A stretch of 64,000 nt of DNA from contig NZ_CP012836.1 in the NCBI RefSeq assembly GCF_001593605.1, forward strand, positions 2,484,501 to 2,548,500, in the 5' to 3' direction. The notes beneath the pieces are model-generated. The model had not been told where the DNA came from and made no database searches. It saw only the letters and a program-made list of their open reading frames with translations. Positions 33,134-42,596 of the stretch are shown in pieces (the stretch's first letter is position 1; the number at the start of each line of letters is the position of its first letter). The translations under genes were made by a program, and so were the position numbers. Source of the DNA: Algoriphagus sanaruensis. GTDB taxonomy: Bacteria > Bacteroidota > Bacteroidia > Cytophagales > Cyclobacteriaceae.

Positions 33134-33819
33134 ACTTTCCTTTTTTTCTTCATGGTCATAAAGAAGAGCGTAAAGCCGGAAATAATGGTAGCCATCCCAA
33201 AAAGGGAAAATGTCCTCAAAAGTAGATTATTGAAGTTATCTCGGCCTGCATAATCCATAGTGTGGAACATCCATAGGAAGTCAAACACTCGCCAGCTACT
33301 ATGTCTGACCCGCTCAAAGCTTCCACTTTTGGCATCGATATAGGCCGTTAAATTCTCTGGATGATCGTAATGTACTGCCCATGCCGGAAGAGCTCGACCC
33401 CGATATTCATGGTGGGAACCTGTCTCTGTCAGATATTCTACCTTTTTGATTCCATAATCACCTTTGATGTAGATTTTGGCGATTTCTTTGGCTTGTTCTT
33501 CTGTGATTTCTCCCTGAAGTTCTCCAGTTTGGGCATTGTAGAGCTTTTCCCCATTTACCCAATAATGGGGCTGATGACGAACAAATCGAAGTTCCAAAGA
33601 GGAAATCTCTAGGGTTGAATCCAAAGAACCCGGTTCCACCAGATTGGACGCATTCATATGCATCATGTGCTCATTGTGAAAATGATCGCCATGAATCTCA
33701 TCGATATCAGTCCAGGAGAAATAGAGTCCAGATAGCGTCCAAAAGAAGAATTGAATCCCGATGAAAACACCAAGGAATCGGTGAATTTTACGGGTGTAAT
33801 ATTGATTGTTTTTTCTCAT
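33130..33819 (-). CDS. PepSY-domain membrane protein
   Basis: 229 residues. A transmembrane helix near residues 12-36 (FLGVFIGIQFFFWTLSGLYFS) and another at the C-terminus (FSLFGMATIISGFTLFF) bracket a soluble PepSY-type region. It contains a His-rich patch (HGDHFHNEHMMHM, about residues 43-55) that could bind metal. It is the last gene of the metal-efflux cluster on this strand, 20 bp after the CHY zinc-finger gene. A role in metal or redox handling is inferred from context. Confidence 0.8.
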   Translation of the reverse strand: MRKNNQYYTRKIHRFLGVFIGIQFFFWTLSGLYFSWTDIDEIHGDHFHNEHMMHMNASNLVEPGSLDSTLEISSLELRFVRHQPHYWVNGEKLYNAQTGELQGEITEEQAKEIAKIYIKGDYGIKKVEYLTETGSHHEYRGRALPAWAVHYDHPENLTAYIDAKSGSFERVRHSSWRVFDFLWMFHTMDYAGRDNFNNLLLRTFSLFGMATIISGFTLFFMTMKKKRKV

Positions 33820-33839
33820 GCTGGGTGGGGAAGGAGAAA

Positions 33840-34274
33840 TTACTTTTTAGGTTCTTTTTCGAAATACAAATGGTAATGTTTGCTGCAACCTGGGTTGAAA
33901 CTGGATTTGCAATGCGGGCAGGTATTGTTGGAATCCATGTATTCCTGTATTCCCAACTCATTTCCACAAACTCCGCAGAGAATCGCCTTTTGGTCAAATT
34001 CTACCTTTGGCCAAACTTGATGCTCATGATCGGCTTCTTCCTCATGGCAGGAAAAACAAGGGTAGTACTTGTCGCAGCATTTGAATTTGATGGCTATGAT
34101 ATCTAGATCTGAATGCCAATGCACGCAGCGAGTCTGATTATCTATTGGCTTGCCAAAGACATTGATTCCACGGATTTGGGAGACTTTGAGCGGTTCCAAA
34201 ACCTTTTCTTGAGCAAAGGAAGATCCTAAAAACAGGAAAAGGAGTGCAGCCAAAAGGAAAATTCTAAGTGTCAT
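33840..34274 (-). CDS. CHY zinc-finger protein with signal peptide
   Basis: 144 residues. Residues 1-21 look like a signal peptide (MTLRIFLLAALLFLFLGSSF). The rest matches the CHY zinc-finger family: TRCVHWHSDLDIIAIKFKCC, then YYPCFSCHEEEADH, then CGVCGNELG and CPHCKSSFNPGCSKH. Relatives are normally cytoplasmic and begin near GKPIDNQTRC, so the exported form is unusual. It could bind zinc or copper in the periplasm. It lies between the PepSY gene and the DUF3347 lipoprotein gene. Confidence 0.82.
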   Translation of the reverse strand: MTLRIFLLAALLFLFLGSSFAQEKVLEPLKVSQIRGINVFGKPIDNQTRCVHWHSDLDIIAIKFKCCDKYYPCFSCHEEEADHEHQVWPKVEFDQKAILCGVCGNELGIQEYMDSNNTCPHCKSSFNPGCSKHYHLYFEKEPKK

Positions 34275-34329
34275 TGCGTAAGAAATTAGGAAAGCAAAGC
34301 CAAAAATAAGCTTCGCCTTCCAGTTCCAA

Positions 34330-34887
34330 TCAATTCATTGCGATGGTTTCTTCCACTTTTCCGCAAGTCAACATGGAACTTCCGAAAAGTGGGTTTTTGA
34401 TGTCCTCAGACGCACTAAGCCAGATGCCACCAGTGTTGTTTTTGTACATCGGGCAATATTGCTGGTAAAGCGTACGATCAGTTCCAACCATTTTCACCAA
34501 TTCCTTCATGGAAACGCTCAATGCCTGGAAGCTTTCTCTTTGTGCAGCGATATCACCAGAGGCTAATTTTTGTGCCTCAGCAAGCAATTTTCCTTTAAGT
34601 TCTTCCGCAGTGGATGTCGCTTCAAATCCTTGAATAGCTGTTACCAATGCTTGGCTTTTGGAAGCGGCAGTAGCTTGATCATCCGCCACCAGCGCATCTT
34701 TCACCGCCAGATATACATCAATCATGGCAGACGTAGAATTGTTGACTGAGGTGGCGGTTGGAGTTGCTTCTGACTCATGGCCAGAGGAATGCTCCATGTT
34801 ATGACCTTCGTGATTTTCCTCGGTTTTTCCACCGCAAGAGAAAATGGCAATAGAGAGTGCTAGTAAAAATACAAGTGTCTTTTTCAT
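34330..34887 (-). CDS. DUF3347 lipoprotein of the metal-efflux cluster
   Basis: 185 residues. A lipoprotein signal ends at Cys18 (IAIFSCGG). A His/Glu-rich linker (ENHEGHNMEHSSGHES) follows, a likely metal ligand. The C-terminal DUF3347 domain ends with YCPMYKNNTGGIWL and NPLFGSSMLTCGK, the same two motifs found at the C-terminus of the adjacent CusB-type adaptor. The two proteins therefore share a domain. The conserved Cys-Pro-Met and late Cys could bind copper. It lies 25 bp downstream of the adaptor gene. Confidence 0.87.
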   Translation of the reverse strand: MKKTLVFLLALSIAIFSCGGKTEENHEGHNMEHSSGHESEATPTATSVNNSTSAMIDVYLAVKDALVADDQATAASKSQALVTAIQGFEATSTAEELKGKLLAEAQKLASGDIAAQRESFQALSVSMKELVKMVGTDRTLYQQYCPMYKNNTGGIWLSASEDIKNPLFGSSMLTCGKVEETIAMN

Positions 34888-34912
34888 TCGATATAATTTA
34901 GGTTTAGTTTAT

Positions 34913-36676
34913 TTAATGTTGGTGTACAGAGGCTTGACTTGGGGTGGATTTGCTTAGGTTCATCACAGGCTTTCCTTTTAGATAAGTCTGCTTTATTTCC
35001 CCACAGCTTAGCATAGATGCTCCAAAATAAGGATTGGTAATATCTTTCTTCTCTGAAAGCCAATAAGCGCCCTGATCTCCAAAAGCCATTGGGCAATAGT
35101 CTTTATAGACGACCTCTTTGTTGATTCCAAAAGTTTCGGTCATTTCAAGAATATGAAATGAAAGCGAAGAAAAATGCTTTCTGGCATCCTCAAGATTTGA
35201 TGCGATAGCAATTTTTGATGAAGCTTCCTTCAAACCAGCCAATTGAGCCATCCAAGAATCGTGAGCCTGATCCTTGACCAGAGTCATATTGACCTGTCCA
35301 AGGCTTTGAGAGATGGAAGCAACCTTTTTCTTAGAGCCTTCAAGGTCATCCTTTACCAAAGCGTTTTTAACTTCGAAATAAGCATCCGCAACTTTGGTGA
35401 TCTGGGATTTGAATTCTGGAGAAACCTCCATTGATTTCGTTTCAGGACGGTTCATCATGCTGAATTGTCCGGAAAGTTGAGCTGCTGCATCGATGGCAAA
35501 GACTCCGTTAGTGACAATTTCCTCACCAGCTTGGAGTCCTGATTCGATTTGGTACTGATCGCCCATTCTACTTCCTAGCATAATCTCTCTCATTTCGAAG
35601 GAAGGCATTTCTCCGGGTACTTTCACATATACAATGGAACGCTTTCCTGACCACAGAATGGCAGTTCGAGGAATCGAAATACTAGCTCTAGTTCCTTTTG
35701 ACTGAGTTTTAAGCTGAGCTGTGACAAACATTTCAGGTTTTAGTTTTTGACCTGAATTAATTACTTCTGCTCGGATGGATGCAGCTCGGGTATTTGGATC
35801 TAAAAGTGGATCAATAAATGAGACTTTGGCTGTGAATGATTCTCCGGGAAGGCCAGCTACCTTAAAACTAATTGGATCACCTAGTTTAATTGAATTAAGA
35901 TCAGATTCGTAGGCATCAAGCAAAACCCAAAGTTTGTCAAGGTTGACCACCTGAAAAAGAATCTGACCTGTGCTTACATAATCGCCGACGGAAATGTTTC
36001 GTTGCGTGACTACACCACTTTGGTCAGCCAGAATATCAATTTGTTCGATTATGTTTCCATTTTCCTCAATTGCTTTGATTTGAGCGTCGGTCAATTTCCA
36101 AAGTTTCAGTTTTTCTTTTGCAGCTTGATAAAGTTCCGGAAAAGTGGATTTGGAGGATTTAGCTTCAAGGAGTTCACGCTGCGCTGAAAGTAATTCCGGT
36201 GAGTAAATGGTCGCTAATTTTTGCCCAGCTTGAATTTTTTCACCCGTAAATGTGATGTAAAGCTTTTCGATTCTTCCAGGTATTTTGGCAGTAACGGAAG
36301 CATTTTCTCGTTCATCAGTTTGAATTTTTCCAGTTAAGAAAAGTTCTCCTTCTTGACTACTTCCACCAACTCGAGTAGTATGAATTTGAGCCATAGCCAC
36401 AGCCTCAGGAGTCATTTCATAGACAAGTGGATTTCCTGAATTCGAAGGCGTTTGTGATGCCGGAATTAAATCCATCCCACAAATGGGACAAGAACCGGGT
36501 TCTCCAAGTTTGATTTGAGGATGCATCGAACAAGTCCATAAAGACACCAAACCAGATTCATGATCATGGTTTTCTTCCAAATCGGAAGTGGATGGACTAA
36601 TAATTCGACCTATTCCAATCCCAATTACAAGCGTAACCAGGATTATTGTCCATTTCTTGATTATAGTATTTTTCAT
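34913..36676 (-). CDS. cusB: CusB-type RND periplasmic adaptor with C-terminal DUF3347 domain
   Basis: 587 residues, longer than a plain adaptor (about 400). The order is: membrane anchor (residues 8-26), a heavy-metal-binding module WTCSMHPQIK...CPICGMDLIP (about 48-72), a barrel-sandwich/hairpin adaptor core, and a C-terminal DUF3347 domain with YCPMAFGDQGAYWL and NPYFGASMLSCGE. It links the CusA-type pump and TolC-type channel and can pass metal to them. The fused DUF3347 repeats the domain in the next gene. Copper/silver specificity is inferred from the Cys-Pro-Met motifs and the cluster. Confidence 0.9.
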   Translation of the reverse strand: MKNTIIKKWTIILVTLVIGIGIGRIISPSTSDLEENHDHESGLVSLWTCSMHPQIKLGEPGSCPICGMDLIPASQTPSNSGNPLVYEMTPEAVAMAQIHTTRVGGSSQEGELFLTGKIQTDERENASVTAKIPGRIEKLYITFTGEKIQAGQKLATIYSPELLSAQRELLEAKSSKSTFPELYQAAKEKLKLWKLTDAQIKAIEENGNIIEQIDILADQSGVVTQRNISVGDYVSTGQILFQVVNLDKLWVLLDAYESDLNSIKLGDPISFKVAGLPGESFTAKVSFIDPLLDPNTRAASIRAEVINSGQKLKPEMFVTAQLKTQSKGTRASISIPRTAILWSGKRSIVYVKVPGEMPSFEMREIMLGSRMGDQYQIESGLQAGEEIVTNGVFAIDAAAQLSGQFSMMNRPETKSMEVSPEFKSQITKVADAYFEVKNALVKDDLEGSKKKVASISQSLGQVNMTLVKDQAHDSWMAQLAGLKEASSKIAIASNLEDARKHFSSLSFHILEMTETFGINKEVVYKDYCPMAFGDQGAYWLSEKKDITNPYFGASMLSCGEIKQTYLKGKPVMNLSKSTPSQASVHQH

Positions 36677-36685
36677 CGCTTTGAT

Positions 36686-38164
36686 TTACTTAGAAAGTGA
36701 AATTCCAGCTAAAGCTTCCAATTGAGCTAGGCTTTGATGTTGAATGGTTAGAGCAGATAGGCGCTTTATTTCGTAGGATAGAATTCGCTGTTTTGCTCTT
36801 AGAATATCTGAATAAGAACTTGTTCCTGCTTGGAAAGCAGTAGTCAAAAGATTAACCTGTTGCTTGACAAGATCGATTTGCTGATTGTATAAGGCTAGAT
36901 TTTTTGAAGCTTCCTGCCAGTCTCGATAGGCATTTGCCCATTCCATGGCTAGTAAATTCTCCGTTTGTTTTTTGTTGTAAAGAGCTGATTCTTGAAGGAA
37001 ATTGGCCTCTTTAATTTTTGCCTCAGTTTTGTTTCTAAAAATTGGAAGAGTCATCGTAAACATAGGCATTAACATATCCATGGAGTGTTCGGAATGGTCT
37101 ATACCGTCATTTTCTCTAGGAAGAAAAGGAACATAATTCACTCCTAAACCGAACATTGGATTTCCATCCAACTTGGCCATTCTAGCTTTCTGCTCGTAGG
37201 CGAGTGCCTCTTGCTCATACATGGCCAGCATAGGATTGTTTCTTTGAATGCTATCCAAAATGGCTTTGATTTCCCAATCTAGGGTGACAGGAGTTAGTTT
37301 TGTCTCGATAGAAATAGGGGAATCTTTTTCTCTGCTTAAAATCTGATTGAATTTGATCTGAAACGCAGTTTCATTCGCTTCCAAAATTTCGAGCTGATTT
37401 TCCAACTCCTTGATTTCAAGTCTAATTTCTAATACATCCACCATTCCAGGTGAAGCACTTCCCATAGAGCTTAAATTAGAGGGACTCATCGAAGATGTGG
37501 GGGTTTTAGAGGTGGAAGTGGCATTCATTCCTCCCATCACATTTCCTGAACTAACCCCCTCAGTTGTAGATATTATTGATTCCATGGGTTGGTTTGTTCC
37601 AGAAGAATTGGAAGGATTGGCAGCACCCTGAAACCTGACAAGACTTAATTCTTCAAGTTTTTTAAGGTATTCCAAATTAGAACGCATCAATTCTTTCTCT
37701 TCTCTGAGTCTGGCTAATTCATACCAAGTGACTTTTACTTGATAGAATAACTGATTTTTATTCTCTTCGAAGAGTTGATATTGAGCTTGAGCCATGTATT
37801 TTGCCTCCTCTTTTTGGGTTTTGATACTTCCAAACCAAGGAAACATTTGCATGATTCTATAATCTGCAGTTTGATTTCCCATGTATCGCTCCATAGGCTG
37901 GAGGAAAACACCAATTTGCATCTCGGGATCTGGTAATCCAGGTTGGCTTATTCTCGCATCTGCTGCTTGAAAGCGAGCATAAGAGGCTTTTAGCCCAGGA
38001 TTGTTTTCTGCAGCAATGATCAAATAGTCCTCTAAGGTCTGTGACATTGCTACCTCTGAAAAAACACCAAATAGAATCAGTAGTGTGAGAATTTTGAAGT
38101 CAAAAACCTGAAATCCGAACCCTGATTTTCTAAATCTTCGATTGAATACGATTTTTATTTTCAT
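36686..38164 (-). CDS. TolC-family outer-membrane channel of the metal-efflux system
   Basis: 492 residues from ATG 38164; an ATG at 38176 would overlap the pump gene by 8 bp and is also possible. After a long basic N-terminus there is a signal-peptide-like hydrophobic stretch ending VAMSQ. The protein is mainly helical with two related halves, the TolC/CusC outer-membrane efflux arrangement. A Ser/Thr/Met-rich insert (TSKTPTSSMSPSNLSSMG) lies in the middle. It completes the three-part pump with the genes on either side, 9 bp from cusB and 4 bp from cusA. Confidence 0.88.
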   Translation of the reverse strand: MKIKIVFNRRFRKSGFGFQVFDFKILTLLILFGVFSEVAMSQTLEDYLIIAAENNPGLKASYARFQAADARISQPGLPDPEMQIGVFLQPMERYMGNQTADYRIMQMFPWFGSIKTQKEEAKYMAQAQYQLFEENKNQLFYQVKVTWYELARLREEKELMRSNLEYLKKLEELSLVRFQGAANPSNSSGTNQPMESIISTTEGVSSGNVMGGMNATSTSKTPTSSMSPSNLSSMGSASPGMVDVLEIRLEIKELENQLEILEANETAFQIKFNQILSREKDSPISIETKLTPVTLDWEIKAILDSIQRNNPMLAMYEQEALAYEQKARMAKLDGNPMFGLGVNYVPFLPRENDGIDHSEHSMDMLMPMFTMTLPIFRNKTEAKIKEANFLQESALYNKKQTENLLAMEWANAYRDWQEASKNLALYNQQIDLVKQQVNLLTTAFQAGTSSYSDILRAKQRILSYEIKRLSALTIQHQSLAQLEALAGISLSK

Positions 38165-38168
38165 GACT

Positions 38169-41100
38169 TTAGGCATTGGATTCCTCGGTGAAAACTTTGG
38201 AATTGTTTTTCAATTTTCGTTCTGCCCACCAGCAATACAGGGTAGGGACAATAAATACTGTAGTTACTTCTAGGATCATTCCTCCCAAAGAAGGAATTGC
38301 CATCGGGATCATGATATCGGAGCCACGTCCTGTGGAAGTAAGTACAGGAACCAAGGCAAGTAAGGTAGTGGCTGTAGTCATCATACATGGGAGGACCCTT
38401 CGCTTACCAGCTTCCAAAACTGCAGAGCGTATTTCCTGGATAGATCGAGGTTGATTTTCCTTGAAGCTTTGATCCAAGTAAGAAGCTACGACCACCCCAT
38501 CATCCGTTCCGATGCCGAATAGGGCAATAAACCCAACCCAAACTGCCACGCTCAAATTGTAGACTTTCATCTGGAATAGATCCCTCAGATTAGTTCCAAA
38601 GAAAGTGACATCCATAAACCAATCCTGTCCATACAGCCAAAGCATCAGGAAAGCCCCGGAAAAAGCCATTCCAATTCCCAAGAAAACAAAGAGGGAAGTG
38701 GAGACTGCACGGAATTGGAAGTAGAGAATCAAAAAGATTAGGATCAAACAAAGTGGGACAACAATTCCCAATCTCTTTTCTGCTCTGACTTGGTTTTCAT
38801 AGGAGCCAGAAAACACATAGCGAACTCCATTCGGTACTTTTAACTCACCCGAATCGATCTTTTCCTGCAGGTATTTTTGGGCCTGTTCCACTACAGTCAC
38901 TTCTGAAAAACCTTCCATTTTATCCAAGAGAACATAGCCCACCAAGAAGCTGTTTTCTCCTCGGATCATATCTGGACCAGGTCTGTAGGAAATATCCGCC
39001 ACTTGGCTCAATGGAATGTAATTTCCAAGAGGAGTTGGGATTTGGAGATTTTCGATGGCATAGGGATCATCTCGGAATTCTCGGGCATAGCGAACACGGA
39101 TTGGGAAACGTTCTCGGCCTTCCACCGTGGTGCTGAGTTTCATCCCGCCGATTGCAGTTTCAATAAAGTCCTGGACATCCACCACATTCATTCCATAGCG
39201 GGAAATTTCATCCCGATTGATGTCCAGCTCGAGGTAGGGTTTACCTACAATTCGATCTGCAAAAACAGCTTCCTTTTTCACAGAAGGAACTTCCTTCAGG
39301 TACTTTTCCAACTCTAAGCCAAAGCTTTCAATGGTCAGTAGATCTGGTCCATATACTTTGATGCCCATCGGGGCACGCATGCCTGTCTGAAGCATCACCA
39401 ATCGAGTTTCAATTGGTTGAAGTTTTGGAGAAGAGGTAACTCCAGGGATTTGGATTACACCTACGATTTCTTCCCAGATGTCGTCGGGGGAAAGAATATG
39501 CTTTCTCCATTGACGGAAGTATTCTCCGTCCTCATCTTCCACCAGATCCTGAACTCGAATCTGATTCGGAGTCATGGTTGCAGGATCGAAGAGGGAACCA
39601 TCCTTCAATTCGTATTTTCCATCAGTTACCTTAAAGCGAAGGCGATTTCCATTGTGGTCGGTCGCGTATTCGCTTTTGTAATTGATAGTGTTTTCAAACA
39701 TGTTGATCGGAGCAGGGTCAATGGCGGTCTCTGCGCGACCTGCTTTCCCAACTACAATGTCCACTTCTGGAATGGCCGTAACCAGCATATCCAGTTGCTG
39801 CAGGACTTCCTTGTTTTCCTGAATTCCAGCATGAGGCATGGTCGTCGGCATCAACAGGAAGGAGCCTTCATTTAGCGATGGCATAAATTCCTTGCCCATT
39901 CCCGGAAAAGAATGACTCATGCTTGACCACAGGGAAGTAGTTCGGATATTGACTCCGATGAGATCAAAAGTCCTAGGCACGATTCCAAAAACGGTATTGA
40001 AACCCAACCAAACGCTGGCTCCCATCATAATTACGATCATAGGGAATAGGAGGAATTTGCCCTTGTTGGCCAGACACCACAGCAGGATTCGTGGATAGAT
40101 GCGGATAAATCCAGAAAATCCTCCCAAGACCAAAGCCAAAAGAATGGCGATAAATCCGAAGTTGACCAGCTTGCTGACAGAAACGCCTAATGGCATCCAG
40201 AGCCCAGTTAAAAGCCAAGTCACAAACAAGAGCGTGATGGTGATGGTCACCAAATTCCTATGGGGCTCGACTTTTTCAGGAAATTGGAATACCGCTACAT
40301 TGAGCGCACCAAAGGCAAATAGCAACCATCCACCCCAAGACCAAACGGTAAAAGCGATAATTGGACCTAAAATAAGCAGGGAGATATTGAGTGCCTTACC
40401 TAGTTTTCCTTTGACTTCTTTTATGGAAAAAGCCCAATGGGAAAATGCCGGCATGATCAGCAGGGTAAAGATTACCGCTGAAACCAAGGCAAAGGTTTTG
40501 GTATAGGCCAAAGGTCCAAAGAGCTTGCCTTCTGCTGCCTGAAGTGTAAATACCGGGAAGAAACTGATTATGGTCGTACTGACAGCGGTTATAATTGCAC
40601 CTGAAACTTCCGCAGTCGCCAAATAGACGGTTTTCAGTTTGGATTGGCCTGCCGGCGCGGTTTCTAAATGACGCAGGATATTTTCATTCAGAATAATCCC
40701 CAGATCGACCATGGTTCCGATTGCAATTGCAATCCCCGAGAGCGCCACGATATTGGCATCTACGCCAAAGTATTTCATAAAGATGAAACACATCAACACT
40801 GCCAGAGGAAGCAAGGCGGAAATCAGGAGGGAAGCCCGGAGGTTGTACACCATCACGATGATAACCAAGATGGTAACCAGAATCTGGAGATTGATCGCTT
40901 CGTAAAGCGTTCCCAAAGTTTCGTAAATCAATCCTGTACGATCGTAGAAAGGAACCAGGGTAACTTTGGAAATAGTTCCGTCTGACAATGTTTTGGTAGG
41001 TAGGCCTTGGGAAAGCTTTTCGATTTCAGCTTTGACTCCTTCGATGACCTTCAGGGGATTGTCTCCGTAGCGTGCAATGACCACACCACCGACAGCTTCA

Positions 41101-41999
41101 GCCCCACTTTTGTCCAAAATCCCGCCCATATTTCGAGGCTGAGGGCCGATATTCACCCGGGCCACATCCTGGATTCGGATTGGAACATTGTTGGTGACCT
41201 TGACGACAGCTTTGTCCAAATCTTCCAATTCCTCTACATAGCCCAAGCCACGAATGAAGTAATCTACCTTATTGACTTCGATGGTATTGGCAGAGACATC
41301 CAAATTAGATTTTCTCACGGCTTCCATCACATCCATTAAGGAAACACCATTGGCCTTCAAGGCTGCTGGATCGACATCGACCTGATATTCTTTGACATAG
41401 CCACCAACCGAAGCTACTTCGGCAACGCCTTCGACCGCGGTCAATGCATAGCGAACGTAGTAGTCCTGGACAGTTCGGAGCTCGTGGAGATCCCAACCTC
41501 CCGTAGGATTTCCGTTTTCATCCCGGCCTTCCAAAGTGTACCAAAATACCTGGCCCAAAGCTGTAGCATCTGGACCTAGTTTGGGTTGGACGCCATCTGG
41601 CAATAGGCCAGCAGGGAGGGAATTGAGTTTTTCTAAAACCCGGGATCGGCTCCAATAAAATTCAATATCCTCATCGAAAATGATGTAGATACTAGAAAAG
41701 CCAAATGCTGAACTGGAACGCACACTTTTCACTCCGGGAAGACCCAAGAGGGAAGTGGTCAACGGATAGGTGATTTGGTCCTCAACATCTTGAGGAGAGC
41801 GTCCCATCCATTCGGTAAAGACGATTTGTTGGTTTTCACCAATATCTGGAATGGCATCCACGGGCACCGGATCTCTGGGTAAGAAATCCACTTGCCAATT
41901 AAACGGGGCCGTTACAATTCCCCATCCAATGATCAATACTAGAAAAAGGACAGTAACGAGTTTGTTATCTAAGAAATACTTAATGATTCGATTGAGCAT
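38169..41999 (-). CDS. cusA: CusA/CzcA-type heavy-metal RND efflux pump
   Basis: 1276 residues. RND order: TM1, porter domain, TM2-6 with the proton-relay GTMVDLG segment in TM4 (GIAIAIGTMVDLGIILNEN), second porter half, and TM8-12. It begins DFLPRDPVPVDAIPDIGENQ, typical of the HME group. It is about 200 residues longer than E. coli CusA, because of an insert after TM6 with extra hydrophobic helices (about residues 520-660). Methionines at 869, 937 and 1011 lie in the porter region; I could not confirm that these align with the copper site of CusA. It expels metal ions using the proton gradient. Confidence 0.94.
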   Translation of the reverse strand: MLNRIIKYFLDNKLVTVLFLVLIIGWGIVTAPFNWQVDFLPRDPVPVDAIPDIGENQQIVFTEWMGRSPQDVEDQITYPLTTSLLGLPGVKSVRSSSAFGFSSIYIIFDEDIEFYWSRSRVLEKLNSLPAGLLPDGVQPKLGPDATALGQVFWYTLEGRDENGNPTGGWDLHELRTVQDYYVRYALTAVEGVAEVASVGGYVKEYQVDVDPAALKANGVSLMDVMEAVRKSNLDVSANTIEVNKVDYFIRGLGYVEELEDLDKAVVKVTNNVPIRIQDVARVNIGPQPRNMGGILDKSGAEAVGGVVIARYGDNPLKVIEGVKAEIEKLSQGLPTKTLSDGTISKVTLVPFYDRTGLIYETLGTLYEAINLQILVTILVIIVMVYNLRASLLISALLPLAVLMCFIFMKYFGVDANIVALSGIAIAIGTMVDLGIILNENILRHLETAPAGQSKLKTVYLATAEVSGAIITAVSTTIISFFPVFTLQAAEGKLFGPLAYTKTFALVSAVIFTLLIMPAFSHWAFSIKEVKGKLGKALNISLLILGPIIAFTVWSWGGWLLFAFGALNVAVFQFPEKVEPHRNLVTITITLLFVTWLLTGLWMPLGVSVSKLVNFGFIAILLALVLGGFSGFIRIYPRILLWCLANKGKFLLFPMIVIMMGASVWLGFNTVFGIVPRTFDLIGVNIRTTSLWSSMSHSFPGMGKEFMPSLNEGSFLLMPTTMPHAGIQENKEVLQQLDMLVTAIPEVDIVVGKAGRAETAIDPAPINMFENTINYKSEYATDHNGNRLRFKVTDGKYELKDGSLFDPATMTPNQIRVQDLVEDEDGEYFRQWRKHILSPDDIWEEIVGVIQIPGVTSSPKLQPIETRLVMLQTGMRAPMGIKVYGPDLLTIESFGLELEKYLKEVPSVKKEAVFADRIVGKPYLELDINRDEISRYGMNVVDVQDFIETAIGGMKLSTTVEGRERFPIRVRYAREFRDDPYAIENLQIPTPLGNYIPLSQVADISYRPGPDMIRGENSFLVGYVLLDKMEGFSEVTVVEQAQKYLQEKIDSGELKVPNGVRYVFSGSYENQVRAEKRLGIVVPLCLILIFLILYFQFRAVSTSLFVFLGIGMAFSGAFLMLWLYGQDWFMDVTFFGTNLRDLFQMKVYNLSVAVWVGFIALFGIGTDDGVVVASYLDQSFKENQPRSIQEIRSAVLEAGKRRVLPCMMTTATTLLALVPVLTSTGRGSDIMIPMAIPSLGGMILEVTTVFIVPTLYCWWAERKLKNNSKVFTEESNA

Positions 42000-42088
42000 A
42001 AATCAAAGGTTTAAAAGAATAAATCAGCAAATCACCATTGGTGAAAAGCAAACCATTCAGCAGGATCATTCCTGCCAAAACCTTTGGT

Positions 42089-42496
42089 TTAGATCAAGAA
42101 TGTGTCGTAGAGAATATGAAGATCATCCGGAGGGGTAGGTGATAAATAGGGGATGACTTCCGATTCGAAAGAAAGTAAATAATTTATTCCAAAGAAAACG
42201 ACTTTAAAAAAGGCAAAAGTGAAATCAAGGTTCAGTTTGATTTCAAAATGCTTCAACTGAATATCTTCATCTACTTGGATATGCTCAGTTATGTTTTTGC
42301 AACAAGAATTAGGGTCTGTGGATTGATTTTCGTCCTTATTTTCTGCTGAACTATCCATTCCACAGTTGAGGTGTTTTTCCCCAAAACCAATCTCCGACAT
42401 CATTTCATGCCCCATGCAATAATGCGTTGTCTTCGCAACTCCAACAGTCGAGAAGAGCATCAAAATGGCTAGCGATATGGAAATGATAGATTTCAA
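42089..42496 (-). CDS. HYC_CC_PP-family protein
   Basis: 135 residues. A signal peptide (residues 1-21, ending VGVAK) is followed by three markers of the HYC_CC_PP family: HYCMG (about residues 26-30), SCCKN (about 68-72) and a late SPTPPDD. The cysteines and histidines suggest metal binding. It is the first gene of the metal-efflux cluster, 89 bp upstream of cusA, a common position for this family. Function has not been established. Confidence 0.85.
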   Translation of the reverse strand: MKSIISISLAILMLFSTVGVAKTTHYCMGHEMMSEIGFGEKHLNCGMDSSAENKDENQSTDPNSCCKNITEHIQVDEDIQLKHFEIKLNLDFTFAFFKVVFFGINYLLSFESEVIPYLSPTPPDDLHILYDTFLI

Positions 42497-42550
42497 CAGG
42501 TCAAAAGTACGGAAATTTGAAGGAGAAGTTCAAATTGCTCAAAATAGATA

Positions 42551-42586
42551 TGGACTTTGGCTATAATCAGGAATAGCCAAAGTCCA
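42551..42586. terminator. Strong hairpin between hppD and the metal-efflux cluster
   Basis: A perfect 14-bp stem TGGACTTTGGCTAT / ATAGCCAAAGTCCA with an 8-base loop. On the plus strand it is followed by AATTTTTT; on the minus strand, after hppD, only by ATATCTATTTT. It most likely ends the hppD transcript, but the U-tract is weak in that direction. Confidence 0.55.
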
Positions 42587-42596
42587 ATTTTTTAAT

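Noticed and set aside
39417..39875. 152-residue plus-strand frame within the CusA gene
   Set aside because: It lies antisense to a fully conserved pump gene and has no recognisable domain.
42551..42586. Plus-strand terminator for an unseen gene
   Set aside because: The T-tract is on the plus side but no plus-strand gene ends here; it is kept only as a probable hppD hairpin.
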